Shown piece after piece: positions 48,560 through 60,964 of a stretch of DNA of 64,000 nucleotides (position 1 is the stretch's first letter; every line of letters begins with the position of its first letter). The stretch is taken from contig CALSFV010000023.1 of the NCBI GenBank assembly GCA_943737045.1, forward strand, positions 892,001 to 956,000. Direction: 5' to 3'. Position numbers and translations under genes: made by a program. The DNA comes from Parapristionchus giblindavisi. Its lineage: Eukaryota; Nematoda; Chromadorea; Rhabditida; Diplogasteridae. The notes under the pieces were generated by a model, which did not search any database, was not told the DNA's origin, and was given only the letters and a program-made list of their open reading frames with translations.

Positions 48560-50434
48560 ATACTTTACTTAACTAAAGATGTGATAATGTGATCCTTAAA
48601 CTACATAAAAATATATTTTATTTTTTATTTTTAAAATATCGGTTCCTAATTAATTTATCCTTGTTAATGATAAATTAAAAAGAAAAAATCATTCTTAATA
48701 AAAGGTGAAGAAACCGAGAGAACTGTAACAGCATCACGTTCATAATGTTCATATAAAAACAAAGAGCAGGAAGCATGTATGATATATAAATATATGTAAA
48801 ATACAGCTGTTTTCTTACTAATTTGTTATTTTTGTTCTTTATCATGAACAATCTTCAATTATGTAATTGTTCGTAGATATCAAACCAATTACCCCCAGGA
48901 AGTTCTTCACTACAACCAAACTTCCTCAATAACATAATTCCGATGAAAGATTAAATGGAACATCCCCTTCAAATAACTTCCCTTCTTCAACCCTTATTAA
49001 TATTAAACTAATACACGATTGTTGACTATTTATGTCAGGAAGAACAGAGCAGATGGAAATGTATTTTAGGCAATGAACTATTATGAACAACAAGCATGTG
49101 TGTCGACTTTTCAGAATCATAACGATATCCAATGTTTTCTGGAAGAAACGAACATTGAGATCTTGAACGTCACACCCCTCAAAATACAATGAAAAATGTA
49201 AAGAAAGATTTGAGATTTTAATTGTGAAACATTTATGTTTAACTTCACCGATGGTTTAATTCAAAATATTTCATTACCCTTATCTGCATTTTTAATATTT
49301 TTGAAATCTAGTTACTGAATAAGAGTGACAAAGGCTCTCTACCTAACAGAGGTTTGAAGGGAAATCATTCAAAACCTTCTTAAAACTCACATTTGCAGAA
49401 GGGGACCATCGAGTTTTTTCGTGACTGAACTAACTGGTCACGCAGAACTACCTCTCTGAATTCAAAAACATTTTTTTCTCTAAAATTATGGATGCCCCTG
49501 AATTCCATAGTCCGTTCAGCTGATTTCTAACTCTTCGGAGAATTGTTTTGCTGCGATCTTTTTTCACACTCTGCACTATTCGTTGACATGTGGAGTAAAT
49601 AGTGTATTGTATGAACCGTGAAGATCTAGAATGATTGAATTGATGGAAACGTTTCGGTAATCATTCACACGACTGACAATGAGATTACCTTGGAAGACTA
49701 TCACATGTGAGAAAAATATGTGTTTGAGAATATCATAGCAATTCTAGTCAGGGAGGGAATACATCGTTGGAATACATCGTTTAGTGTTTTTAGATAACTT
49801 TTCTAAACTAAAGAAAAAGAGGCTTGTTAAAACAAAAGAAAAGAAGGATGTTATGCTTGGATATTACCCAGGAAACAACTTCCGAATGTAATAACTATTC
49901 CTTTCTTTATTGCCAGCTGATTATTTTCCGATTAGAGCCATAGCAATTAATCAAATGTAAAGAATGAATTTATATCTTTTAATCAAACTATTTATAGTTT
50001 GATTAAAAGATATAAATTCTTTTATAAAATTAAAGACCAGCACTATTTCCTTTATTTCAAGCACAGAATTATCTACTACTATCATCCATTCTTATTTTAA
50101 AAAAGTAATGAATTCGTTCACAAGATTTAGCATTTATCGGGATTGATTCGTTTTTACTTTTTTTTCCTTTCAAAAAATATTTTTTATCATAATCCTATTG
50201 TAGCGTAGGGATCACTTTAACTTAAAATTCAAAGATTTTCCGTTTCTTTATTTTTCTGTTGGTGATTTCAATTATTAACACAATGGAAAAGAAATTGAGA
50301 AGATCATGTACATCAATATGTTATTTATTTAACTGTTTAAAAATTAAATGTATCTTCAACCGTCAAAGAATGCTCATTCAACAATATTATACAGCTGAAA
50401 GCTAGTAAATTATCCCATGAATGATGATTGAACA
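48560..50434. other. Intergenic, no recognised gene; one perfect hairpin
   Basis: No exon chain recognised in about 1.9 kb. An 87-residue open frame at 48926-49189 has no recognisable family and no phased neighbours. A perfect hairpin is listed separately at 49966-50019. Confidence 0.4.
49966..50019. repeat. Perfect 25-bp inverted repeat with a 4-nt loop
   Basis: GAATTTATATCTTTTAATCA continues AACTA, then TTTA, then the exact complement. It is AT-rich and could be a fold-back remnant or a cruciform. It is not near a recognised gene end. Confidence 0.85.
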
Positions 50435-53400
50435 TTATTTGTTCTCAGCAAAGTATTCAGCACTTTCGATATCACAATCGGGATCGAGATCTGGATGATG
50501 AATATTCTGATATCCGAAGAAGAAAAAAAGACAGAAGAGTATGAAGGTGAGAATAAAGAGAACCTCAATCGATATTTATCATCATTTCCGATATTCTACT
50601 TTATACAAATCATAAATTTTGTTTTTTTTATTATATAACGATATGCATATCATAATTATTTATAAGGGTAAAAAGAAAGAATTTGTCATTAGTAAGGAAA
50701 AACCTGTGTTGACCAGTGAAATGCCCGTACGAAATGTTCTGTGCAGATCTTCTTTTTCTTTGTGAGATGTGCTTGGAAACTCTGAGAAATGTCGAAATTA
50801 TCCAGAATATTGTTCTATTTGAGCTTTGATATCGAATATATTAAACTTAATTTAAAACATTTAGCTCATAACTTACTCGAATACTACCAAAGCCGTTAGC
50901 TGAATGTGGATGGGAAGGTGGAAGTGCGCCACTGAAGAGAAAGACGATCATGATTATTATCTTCAAACAAACATTGAACTCATTCTCAATCAGTCACACA
51001 TTCTTTTCCATTCAATCTAAATTCATGCTAGATATTCAATCATTCCCATTCTTCATCACATTTATCGATATATTCATCACACCGTATACCTTGTATATAC
51101 CCAATTTTCGATAACACTCCTTCTTCGTGTTGAGAGATGGCGAAGATCAGCGTAAAGGCTGTTCGAAATTATTTAATTTCGTATTAAATGTGTATTATTC
51201 ACATAAACAATCTTGAGATAAAAAAACACAATACGAAAATTCCATTTCGAAAGTTTACCTGCTATTTCGCAGCTGTTGTTGCATGTACTTGAGTAAGGCG
51301 AGTTTGATCAACGACAAGAATACGATCATGAAGCATACACCTGTAAAATGTTCCCATATCAAAGATCACGGTTCACTATCAGAGCTTATTGTTAAAAAGA
51401 AAAATACGAAGATCTCCAACCTAACCAGACGTCCATGGCCTTGAGATAACTCACACGGGGCATGACTTCATTGTATGAAAACAAGAGGAATGTAATAGTG
51501 AGAATGATTGAGATCATATCCTGAAAAGATCAAAGATCAAATTAAATAGAAGAATCATCAAAATAAGAGGATGACAGATCATTTGTTCTGTGAAACATGC
51601 AACAGAGTATGCTCTACAATAATTTTGATTAAAAATATATTTTATTATAAATCAAAAATAAAAGAAGATAAGACGATAAATATGGAATGGTTTGAAGCCC
51701 ACCTGGAAGCTAGTTTCATTCTCCATCCATAGACATACCCATGATGTTATTACAACTGCTGTAGATGGTACTATCAATTGGAGAAAACAGAAACCAGCTG
51801 CACGAGAGAAGACGAAGCAGACGTAGAGACGAGAATATTCACCTTGGACATCCATTATTATCCATTTTATTTCAAAGACAAATAGATGATATCGACAATC
51901 TTGAGGAGGAAAAGTTATTTACATATTTTACTGTTTGGCGAGAGAAGAGACTTTATACGTTGACTGTTCCAAGATACGATTCAAATGAGACTCTTATTCC
52001 CACTAGTACCACACACAGTATTCTGGTCCAAGCCATTTTTCTTCCAAAGCAAGACAAAGGAGAGACCATTGTATTCGAGAGAGTTTGTATGTTGAGCGGT
52101 CGTTCTTGCTTTGAAAGTCATGAGAACGCTGTGCACATCATCTTCTGATATAATTGCAATCGATATTGTTTCTCCTCTGTCTCTCACAACAATTCGTATA
52201 GTATTAGTCTACCGCCCTCCAAATACCACTTCTCAGTCTAATTCAGATCTGTTTGATAGTCTTTCTTCCCTTCTATCGATCGATAATCCTATTGTACTGT
52301 TAGGTGATTTCAACTTCCACATTGATTGGTCTATTTCGTCTCCTTCTGGCAATGGTCAAGCATCATCTCTTATTGATTTATGCGAAGCTCTTAACCTTTC
52401 ACAATACGTTCCATTCCCTACTCTTGCTCAGAACTATTTAGACCTCATTTTATCTTCTGATGAAATCATAACTAAGTGTTGTTTATCTCCTCCCTTTGGT
52501 TCATCTGACCACTCAAGTGTTATTTTCTCTATCTCATTTCCCTTCCTCCCCTCAATCAATGTTCCAACTTTTAACTATCGTAAGACAAACTTTGATTTCT
52601 TAGACAATGCATTTTTCTTTTCCGATTGGGACTCAATACTTAATGATTTTACATCTATTGATGACTTGTATGCTAAATTTACCTCTCATGTTTTGTCTCT
52701 TCTACCCAAGTATGTTCCTATTTGCAAAGCTCCTATTCCCTTCGATCAATACCCTTCACACATTCGATCTTTGATCTCACATAAACGTGCTTTATTCAAT
52801 AAGATCCATCTTCATCCTGTTCGTCCATTGTATCAGACTGTTTGTGCACGCCTTCAGCGAGAGATAAGGAAGTTTGTTAGAAATCGTGAAAACAAAATAC
52901 TTTCTAAACTACATGGTAAAGGATTTTATAACTACCTTAGCTCTCGTCTGAAAGGAAAGACCAAAATAGGATGTATACGCGATTCTTCTGGAAATCCTCT
53001 TTTATTTATTGAGTCTAAGGTCAATGCATTGGCTGACTACTTTCAGACAATGTATACCACTGATGACATGACCCTCCCTCCTCTATCTTCATCAATCCCT
53101 CAGTCTTTATCTATCCCTACTATTATGCCCATGGATGTTTGTTATCTTCTTAAACGTGTTAGCTCTTCCTGTTCTTTGCCCTCCGATTACATTCCCTCTA
53201 TCATCTATAAGAATTGTTCCTCGTCTCTAGCCTATCCTCTTACCGTTATATTCAATTTCTCTATCGCCTTAGGGCAGGTTCCATCAGTATGGAAAATCGC
53301 CACAATTGTTCCAATACCCAAGGTACCGTCGCCTTCTGATGTGTCCCAATTTCGACCCATTTCGCTCACTCCAATTGCATGTAAGGTTTTGGAACGTTTC

Positions 53401-56400
53401 CTTAAACCACGTATCTTAAAATGGTGTAATATCCATTCTATTATCCCCACGGAACAGTACGGTTTTATGTCTGGTCGTTCTACCGTATCTCAACTTTTAC
53501 ATTGCACTCAATCGTGGCGTGACTCCATTGATCGTGATTTCTGTACTGATGTTATTTATATTGATCTTGCTAAGGCTTTTGATTCCGTTTCGCACTCAAA
53601 ACTATTATTCAAGTTGGAATCTATCGGAATCAGACGTAATCTTTTGACATGGTTTAATTCATTTTTAGCTAATAGAAGTTTTAGAGTACGTGTCGATAAC
53701 TCCCTCTCCTCCGAGAGGGAGGTTACATCAGGAGTTCCTCAAGGTACAGTTTTAGGGCCATTACTATTTTTAATCTATCTTTCGGAACTACCCAGGGTTA
53801 TAGACACTCTCCCTTTAGTGGGCATTCGTCTTTTTGCTGATGACATCAAACTGTTTTCTACTTATAGTCATATACAACCTATGACTTCTCATCTCCAACT
53901 TTCGCAAGGGATTTCATCTGTATTAGATTACTGCAAAAAATGGCAGTTAACAGTTGCTCAAAATAAATGCACTGTACTATATATAGGCAAAAATAACCCA
54001 TCTCTTCCATATTCCATTCATTCTCATCTTCTACCCTCTTCTCAGTCTATCCGTGACCTTGGAGTCTTTCTTGATCCTCTCCTCAATTTCTCATCACACA
54101 TTTCTATTATATCTAGGAAAGCTACTTCATTAGTATATTTGCTATTCCGCTCGATCTCTTGTACCAAACCCGATGTGTATATTCACGCTTTTAAATGTTA
54201 TATTCTTCCCATAGTTGAATATGCTTCCCCAGTTTGGTCCCCATCATCCAAAGGTCTTGTACGTAAATTAGAAAATGTCTCTCATCTGTTTACTCGTCTT
54301 TTATTTTATCGTTGTAATCGTACCGTTGGTTTCCCTCGTTTCCCTCCCTCATACCCCGCTAGATTATTGATGTATTCTCTCCCATCTCTGTACCATAGAA
54401 GAACAGTAATCGATATTATTTATGCTCTTAAGATCCTTCGTTGTCAAGTAGATTTACCAGCTAGTCATTTCTTTGTCTTTAAACCCACTTTTGGTCGTGT
54501 ATCTTGCTTTGCTTTCCATATTCCTCTCGCTAGACGAGAAAATCGTCGATCATCTTTCTCTGTTAGAGTTGCTCGTTTTTTGATTAAATTATATTGTATT
54601 ATTGATTCATCTACCATATCATGTAGCACCTCCGTTATCAAAGCAAAATTGCTTTCCTCCCAAGATCTTATCGATAAATTAGGAATCACAATTACCCCTC
54701 TTTAGTGCCCTCATTCTAGACTCTCGATTCAATCCAATACATATTGAATCATTGCGGACCCCTCCACCGCTAGGCCTTGCCAACTTAACCTATCATTGAT
54801 CGCCGTTTGATCTTTGATACAGAGTCCTTGTATGAGCTGCACTTCCCCTCCTCCCATCTACCCCCTCTCATTTTTTTTCTCTCTCTCTCTACCCCACAAA
54901 CTAGTATTTATCTGTTTTTCATATGTTGTCGCATCTTATTGATGTATGATAAATTAAATTAAAATTAAATAATCTTGAGGAGGAAAAGTTATTTACATAT
55001 TTTACTGTTTGGCGAGAGAAGAGACTTTATACGTTGACTGTTCCAAGATACGATTCAAATGAGTTTCAGGAATAAGAGAAAAGTTTAGATAAATATATGA
55101 TCAGTTGATCATCGACCATTATTTATAAAATAAATAATTATTTACCAGTTGCATATTTCTCCACTCGACTAGTCACGTAAGAACGTTGTATCCGGAAGTC
55201 TGGCAGGGAAACCTAAACAAAAGGAATATTATTGTTTAATTTGATCAAAGTGATAGTTTTCAAAGATCTTGTACAGGCATATTTTGAAAGAAATACATAT
55301 GTATATCCTTACTTTTCTGAGTTGAAGTGCACTGATATCTCCAACAGACCATGCGTAATGAACTTGATCAGCTGTATGGCCATCTACAATCGTACAAATT
55401 TCAATAATCGCGGTTAAAAATTAATTTTACCAGTTTAGATATAATGACTTTACTCACAACTTTCTATTCCCAATTTGCACACTTGAGTATCAAACGGGAA
55501 TAATGTTAGGTCCATTCCACAGCTTAACACCAATGATAATCTTCGTGAGAAGAGTATTCGGCCATCCTGTCCGAGCCTTCAGAAAAAATATTCGCAACAA
55601 ATTCCAGCGAGAATAGAAAGAGGGCGTAGCAAGCATATTGCGTTTTAGGTAATCATTTAATTGGAAACGAAGTATTTAACTTTAACTATAGTACCTATTA
55701 AAACCTATTTACAATATTAAAATAAATGTAAGAATATACGAGAGTCTAAGCGAGTGTACCTGAGAAGAGAACGATGAGTGACTGATTGTTTGCGAGGATT
55801 CTTTGATGATAGAGCATTGGGTACAAATGTATCAGGATGCCAAAGAAAGTTCGAGTACGACTCATGTAGAGAAAGAGCTGTCTATAATCATAGTGTTCAA
55901 CAATCACACACAAATTCTTTCTTTTAAACTACATTAAAACTAAAAGTGAAGAAATATTTTAAGATTAAATGATACATGGGTCGTACTTTATTCCTGAACT
56001 TATCCTTACTGTACTTCAGTCTTGGATCTCTCCAGGCTTCTCTATAAAAGATCTCAACTGAGTAATCCTGGTATTAAATATATAAATATTATAAGAACGT
56101 TCTGAATGTACCATAGTGATCTCGGAGACTGATCTTACATTACTCACTACAACAGATACGTTGACAATAACAGGGCCTGTAATAACTTTATTCATTAACA
56201 ATACATATTTATGAGAAGTATCAATCATCAACGAGACTGTTTCTATTTTCCATGGAATATTTTAGAACAATTCCAATAATATACGGAGGTAACATGCAAA
56301 TTAACGTTTAAGATATGTAATAGATTAAAAACCTCCATCGATTCCTTCAGGCACTTGTCGATGGTCATATTTGATGTTGCGAAGAAACCGCAGAAAATCG

Positions 56401-57120
56401 CGCGTTTCTCTGAAATTGTTTATGACATTGAACAAAAATATCACCACACCTGGAATTTGAGTACAACTTTTTAAAGGAAAACATTACAAGATAAGTTATT
56501 CTCTTTCTTTTTTTCCTAAAAATCATTCAACTCTGTCATCAAATTGAAAGATGCGATAAATATTTATTATTCAAGAGCGTTTCTGTGAGAGATATGTAAG
56601 ATATTTTGTTCTATTCACTGGATTCTAATCTTCTCACCCTTGTTGGAATACAGATTCATGATCGAATTTCTTCTCCTCTGCACTTTCTTCTTCATCCAAT
56701 ACATCATCTTCCTGTAATTATAATGTTCTAAATTGGTGATAGAGTGCATAATAACAATCACAATGCGAAATGAATCATATACATACATATTGTGAGAATC
56801 GAAGTAGGGCGAATTCTTACCTCATAATCAAGATGGTCCATAAACGTTTTGTATTTATTTGGCTTCGCAGATATGATCTTTAAATAGTAATTTTTTTAAA
56901 ATTATTTGATTAATATATTATTAATCATCAAATATAAAAGTACAAGTGGAGATCGCAAATGTGTTGAAAAGTGAAAAAAATCGATTCATTAATATTCGTG
57001 AAATCATAAATGTTGTAAATATTCATAAATATTGTTTGAAATTGAATCATTTAATAATAATCAAATAAACTTACTTACCGATACAATGACAGACACAAAA
57101 TAGAATATACTGACGTGCAT
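50435..57120 (-). CDS. Cys-loop ligand-gated channel subunit (GABA/glycine-type), no PAR motif
   Basis: About fourteen minus-strand exons join in phase. Start [14 protein letters not shown] (signal peptide), an acidic N-terminal stretch ([16 protein letters not shown]), then [20 protein letters not shown], the [10 protein letters not shown] loop and the Cys loop [15 protein letters not shown] (C-13-C). Then come [28 protein letters not shown] and M1 ([18 protein letters not shown]). M2 is [20 protein letters not shown], then [12 protein letters not shown]3 is [20 protein letters not shown]; the M3-M4 loop is short and basic ([15 protein letters not shown]). M4 is [18 protein letters not shown], and the end is AEYFAENK. 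The anion-channel PAR segment before M2 is replaced by ENETSFQDM, about three residues shorter than usual, so ion selectivity cannot be assumed. Ligand unknown. A retrotransposon occupies one intron. Confidence 0.88.
51897..51989. repeat. 93-bp target-site duplication, left copy
   Basis: Bases 51897-51989, from AATCTTGAGG to CAAATGAG, are identical to 54971-55063. They bracket the non-LTR retrotransposon exactly. The sequence is intronic in the Cys-loop receptor gene. Confidence 0.92.
51990..54970 (+). mobile_element. 5'-truncated Jockey/CR1-like non-LTR retrotransposon, young insertion
   Basis: The insert lies between two identical 93-bp direct repeats and ends in an A/T-rich tail of TAAATTAAATT-like units (about 54945-54970), as in non-LTR elements that use short-repeat tails. 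The 5' end is cut inside the endonuclease domain. One long frame (52111-54705) is uninterrupted. Orientation is opposite to the host gene, inside the intron between exons SLPDFRI..KYATG (ends 55145) and EYSRLYVCF (starts 51856). Confidence 0.9.
52111..54705 (+). CDS. Retrotransposon endonuclease (partial)-reverse transcriptase polyprotein
   Basis: 864 residues without a stop. Residues about 20-120 are the back half of an apurinic-type endonuclease ([22 protein letters not shown], and SSDHSSVIF near 125). The first endonuclease motifs are missing, so the N-terminus is truncated and the given start is only the first in-frame ATG. Reverse transcriptase motifs follow: [67 protein letters not shown] and the catalytic LFADDIKLF. 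The C-terminal part has [16 protein letters not shown] and [14 protein letters not shown], the usual CR1/Jockey post-RT region. It copies its own RNA at a nicked target. This copy probably cannot move by itself because the endonuclease is incomplete. Confidence 0.93.
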   Translation: MKVMRTLCTSSSDIIAIDIVSPLSLTTIRIVLVYRPPNTTSQSNSDLFDSLSSLLSIDNPIVLLGDFNFHIDWSISSPSGNGQASSLIDLCEALNLSQYVPFPTLAQNYLDLILSSDEIITKCCLSPPFGSSDHSSVIFSISFPFLPSINVPTFNYRKTNFDFLDNAFFFSDWDSILNDFTSIDDLYAKFTSHVLSLLPKYVPICKAPIPFDQYPSHIRSLISHKRALFNKIHLHPVRPLYQTVCARLQREIRKFVRNRENKILSKLHGKGFYNYLSSRLKGKTKIGCIRDSSGNPLLFIESKVNALADYFQTMYTTDDMTLPPLSSSIPQSLSIPTIMPMDVCYLLKRVSSSCSLPSDYIPSIIYKNCSSSLAYPLTVIFNFSIALGQVPSVWKIATIVPIPKVPSPSDVSQFRPISLTPIACKVLERFLKPRILKWCNIHSIIPTEQYGFMSGRSTVSQLLHCTQSWRDSIDRDFCTDVIYIDLAKAFDSVSHSKLLFKLESIGIRRNLLTWFNSFLANRSFRVRVDNSLSSEREVTSGVPQGTVLGPLLFLIYLSELPRVIDTLPLVGIRLFADDIKLFSTYSHIQPMTSHLQLSQGISSVLDYCKKWQLTVAQNKCTVLYIGKNNPSLPYSIHSHLLPSSQSIRDLGVFLDPLLNFSSHISIISRKATSLVYLLFRSISCTKPDVYIHAFKCYILPIVEYASPVWSPSSKGLVRKLENVSHLFTRLLFYRCNRTVGFPRFPPSYPARLLMYSLPSLYHRRTVIDIIYALKILRCQVDLPASHFFVFKPTFGRVSCFAFHIPLARRENRRSSFSVRVARFLIKLYCIIDSSTISCSTSVIKAKLLSSQDLIDKLGITITPL
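54971..55063. repeat. 93-bp target-site duplication, right copy
   Basis: Identical base for base with 51897-51989. It follows the retrotransposon tail and continues into the remaining intron. Confidence 0.92.
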
Positions 57121-58626
57121 AATTTAATCAGAAAATGTAGTTCTTCGAGCGTAGAAATGTATGGGTTATATCCTTAAAAAGACATAGAGAGAAGATCGGA
57201 AAAAAAGAAGCGACGACTAGTCTAGAAGAGAGTCCTTCATACAAGCCCCCCCTTCACAAATTTAGTTGTTGAATCAATCGCGTTTACGTAGAGTTGAAGA
57301 AGAAGGAGAGAAAGACTAGGGTACAGAGAGATAAAGATATCTTGTACCCAAAAGTTTGGCCATATCCTCAAGAAAAAGAAAAAAATGAAGAAGAGATAAA
57401 AACAATTGAGATTGATTCCGAAGAATGAATGAGATTTGTGAAGAGAGAAAAATGCAATTTAGAATGTCTTTATTCGCCTACGAGTCGTCAATGAAATTTA
57501 AGTCATTTTGGAAAAGGAACTGAAAATATACATTCTATATTTTCGGAAACAATAAGTAAGGAACAAGATTGACACTGAAATTTTTACATTAGAGCATTCG
57601 AATAAGGAAGATTGGAGATAGAAATGGTTGAATAATTACAAGAAGAATAAGTGTTCTAGATCGAAATTTTTTTAAGCTGGTTGATTTGGTTACTTTTTTT
57701 TGGTTATTTGAAGACGATGTGATCAACATTAAATCATTTGAACATCTCAATACATTATAAATACACTCTACTGCAAAAGAATAGAAGAGAGAAGAAAAGA
57801 ACTGGAGAAAGTGGAGGGGCTTCACTTTTTTTTCTTCGTTTTGTGACTTTTGAACAGCGCATTAGCAGGATTAAGAGTCAGTCACATTATTTAAATGAAG
57901 ACAATGTAGTCTAGGATGAAAACTATAATATCAAGGGACTTATTCACACCAATTGGAAAATATGGTTGAATCATAATAATTGAACAAACTGTAAAGCAGG
58001 CACATCACATCAAACTTTGGTGTTCAAATAACCGAAAATAAAATAGAAAATGGCGATAGACTATTACACAATCGTCCTCTCTTCTTAACTTTTCGTTAAT
58101 TGTGAACATGACAAACGTACATCGATCTCTATATATTTATTTGTCTTCCAGTAGAATAGAATAATAAATTAGAGTAGATAATGCTGTAGGAACGGAATAT
58201 CCACTTTGCTATGCATGAAACAATCGATCAATCTTCTTTTTTTCGTCCTAGAGTAGCTCTGGCTAGGAACATGTGTGTTCAGAAGAGGACAAAAATTTAG
58301 TGAAATTTAATTTTTCTGGAATTTGTGTTTATTGAAACTGTTTTTAAGCTAACTGTTTATTAATTTATTTATAGAATCTATCATTCAATGACATCAACAA
58401 TAATGAAAACATATAACTTTATTACACTTTATTATTGCATTTCAAAACAATGTGATGCTCACTCTTCAAGAAAATAAAAGAAACTATACATATTTTACCT
58501 AGTACTTTCTTGAACCTTGAGCATAGTCTACAAGGGGGGAATGTAGAGATAATGTACAAAATATGAAAGAACATGATATCTTAACCCATACTTCGGAAGT
58601 AAATCATATGGTGAAAGGAATGAATA
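57121..58626. other. Intergenic, upstream of the Cys-loop receptor
   Basis: No exons recognised. The first several hundred bases, purine-rich on the plus strand (about 57180-57460), are the likely 5' flank of the receptor gene. No specific site is claimed. Confidence 0.35.
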
Positions 58627-59527
58627 TTAGGCTCCAACGTAACATGCAGCTCCTTGGGCTGGGATCAAGGTGTTGTAGTATGAGAGAATCTCACACATGA
58701 ATTGACTGAAAAATGAAAAACCATCAAAAGATTAACTCTCGACGATATTTAAATCGTGGTTGTTCATCGATAGATTTGTCTATGATGAATCAAAGTTATA
58801 GTGTCTTTGCTTACAATTCTCCTAACTGATAGAGATTGACGGCAGCACAATCGAATTGTTTGCAAGCTTCCTCACATTGCCCGATGTCCTGCAATGTACA
58901 TAGTTTAAGAGCATGAAAAACAAAATAAAATGTGAAAATGCATGTACTTACTCTAACATTATTGATCTCGTAGACCTTTCCTCCTCTACATTCCATTCCC
59001 TGTCTCAAGAAGTAAGCTCTCTGTCCAATGTAGTGAGAAGATGGAAGATCTACAGAGAGGAAAGATCAAAGATCAGAGATTAAAGATCAGAGATCAGAGA
59101 ACACCCTCCGCTGAATTTAATGCAAAATCAGGGAAAAGGGACTTGCGATTAGTTGTAGTGAGTGATCATAGAAGACATAATATTGAATTGAAAGCAATAG
59201 TCTTAATACCATCCCAATATCAACCGACAAGGTTAGAAGTAATGCATATTATATTTATTTTTGAGATTTGAACGAATACAGTGATCATCTACCTATTCAA
59301 ATACTGTATCGATTAATTCTTTAAACTTCGACCGATAGTAGTCTTGCATTTGCTAAAAATCACCAAAAAATGCCTCTGTCTTTTTTTTTCAAGATAATGC
59401 TAATTGTAAGGTTATTTTTGTGAGTGAAGCATTGGGGGAAGCAGCAAGGCGACTTACTCATACACGCACATGCTAGTTGGAGGATGAAGAGGGTTAAAAA
59501 GATGACAGAAGCAGTTGAAGAGGCCAT
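58627..59527 (-). CDS. Small secreted PAN/apple-like protein
   Basis: Four minus-strand exons join in phase: 59458-59527, 58952-59049, 58815-58888, 58627-58705. The product is about 105 residues. It starts MASSTASVIFLTLFILQLAC (signal peptide), then YIGQRAYFLRQGMECRGGKV, then NVRDIGQCEEACKQFDCAAV, then FMCEILSYYNTLIPAQGAAC and ends YVGA. The order C...CEEAC..FDCAAVN...C...C is that of a PAN/apple domain, an extracellular adhesion fold common in nematode secreted proteins. The ATG stands immediately after TTTCAG preceded by the TTTGATC repeat; this fits a spliced-leader acceptor or a 5' UTR intron. Function unknown. Confidence 0.72.
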
Positions 59528-60964
59528 CTGAAAGATCAAAGATCAAATTGGTTACGGTATTGGTTAAACTACACATTCAGAACTCTGTAGAAAGCGAGAT
59601 GTTACTTACAATCGCTAAAGTAGAAAGGAAAATAAAAACACAAAATGTATACGGAGGTTTTTAAGTGCAGTAGAAGGATTCGTACGAATAATTGAATTCG
59701 TATTATGTAATGGATTTGGAAAGAAATGGCTGATCACACAATGGATATTGGAGAGAGAGCCAGAGGGGAAGATCCAAGAAGTATGAAGAGGGAGAGGGGA
59801 TAGATGATAAAGGGAGAGGGAGGCTATCATCGTAAATAGAGAAACAATAGCCTATAGAAAGAGACAACTCTCGACAACCGAGAACAATGCAAAAACACCT
59901 GAATAAACGTGGAGAGTTAGAGAAGAGATGAGAGAGTATGGAGAACGGAGAGAGTACAGAGAATGATTGAGGGAGCGTAATCGAGATATTGAAGGAACAA
60001 AAAAGGGGAGTTGTCTATTGTAATCGTGTGAATCATTCTAGCGACGAGAACGATTTCAGGATAGGGAAAGGGACACAAATCCGATCAAGAAAACTAGAAA
60101 TTATTTCATTTCGAATGGTGAATTTGTGATCTATTGGAGTGATTACAAATATATGAAGCTATAAACGTTGAATGGAACTATAACATGATAAGTTCAGTAG
60201 AATACGTTAAGCTTCTATAATAGGAAATGAATATGCCAGACAGAGAAGAGAGATGAATCTAAAGTACTACGTTGGCAGCGTGCCAAAACACGGAAGTATT
60301 CCTAGAATTCTATAGGATACTTGAAGATGAGAGGACGATACTTCTATCCAGGATCGGCATCCTTATATGGAGCCATCTCTGTGTACGCCACCTGTTTGAA
60401 CATAACAGAATTCTTCCCTTAAACGTCTATCTTTTCATCTCTAGTTACTCTCTCACTTCTCCATACTCTCTCACTTCTCCATACTCTCTCACTTCTCCAT
60501 ACTCTCTCACTTCTCCATACTCTCTCACTTCTCCATACTCTCTCACTTCTCCATACTCTCTCACTCTCGTTCTGTGTTTACCAGGAACCTCTAGCAGTGA
60601 TACAATGCTCATTATTCTGAGGACACAATAGCCTATATGGATAAGGGGATCACGTCATGGGCATATTTGTGTCTGATATGGAGAACACAATGGAAAACTG
60701 ATAACAATGGAACATCGTTTCTGTCAGATGGGATGCGTGAACGAACACGAGATCAATCATTCAAATATTTTTTCGTTGTTATGTTATTATATAAATATAT
60801 TTATTATCACTGATATATATTCACTTTAATATCATATGAGCTCACTCTGTATTTTGGTAGCACCTTTAGTTTTATATGTAGATCAAAACCGAATTTAGAG
60901 GATAATAAAATGCATAGATTTACAAAATATATTAATGAACTGTAAAATAAATGATGCAATATAA
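59528..60964. other. Intergenic, with minisatellite
   Basis: No exon chain recognised. GAGA-rich purine runs on the plus strand lie near 59740-59990. The 18-bp minisatellite is listed separately. Confidence 0.4.
60446..60566. repeat. 18-bp minisatellite, about 6.7 copies
   Basis: The unit TACTCTCTCACTTCTCCA repeats in perfect head-to-tail order. Because 18 is a multiple of three, a frame across it stays open and reads a six-residue repeat (SPYSLT), but nothing around it supports a gene. Confidence 0.93.

Noticed and set aside
48926..49189. 87-residue minus-strand frame as N-terminal exon of the nearby receptor
   Set aside because: No matching motif, no phased junction to the exon at 48553.
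51765..52148. 127-residue plus-strand frame upstream of the retrotransposon polyprotein
   Set aside because: It crosses the host intron, the target duplication and the truncated 5' end of the element, so it cannot be an ancestral ORF1.
60272..60631. A 119-residue open frame with a SPYSLT repeat
   Set aside because: It is held open only by the 18-bp minisatellite and has no exon partners or signal peptide.
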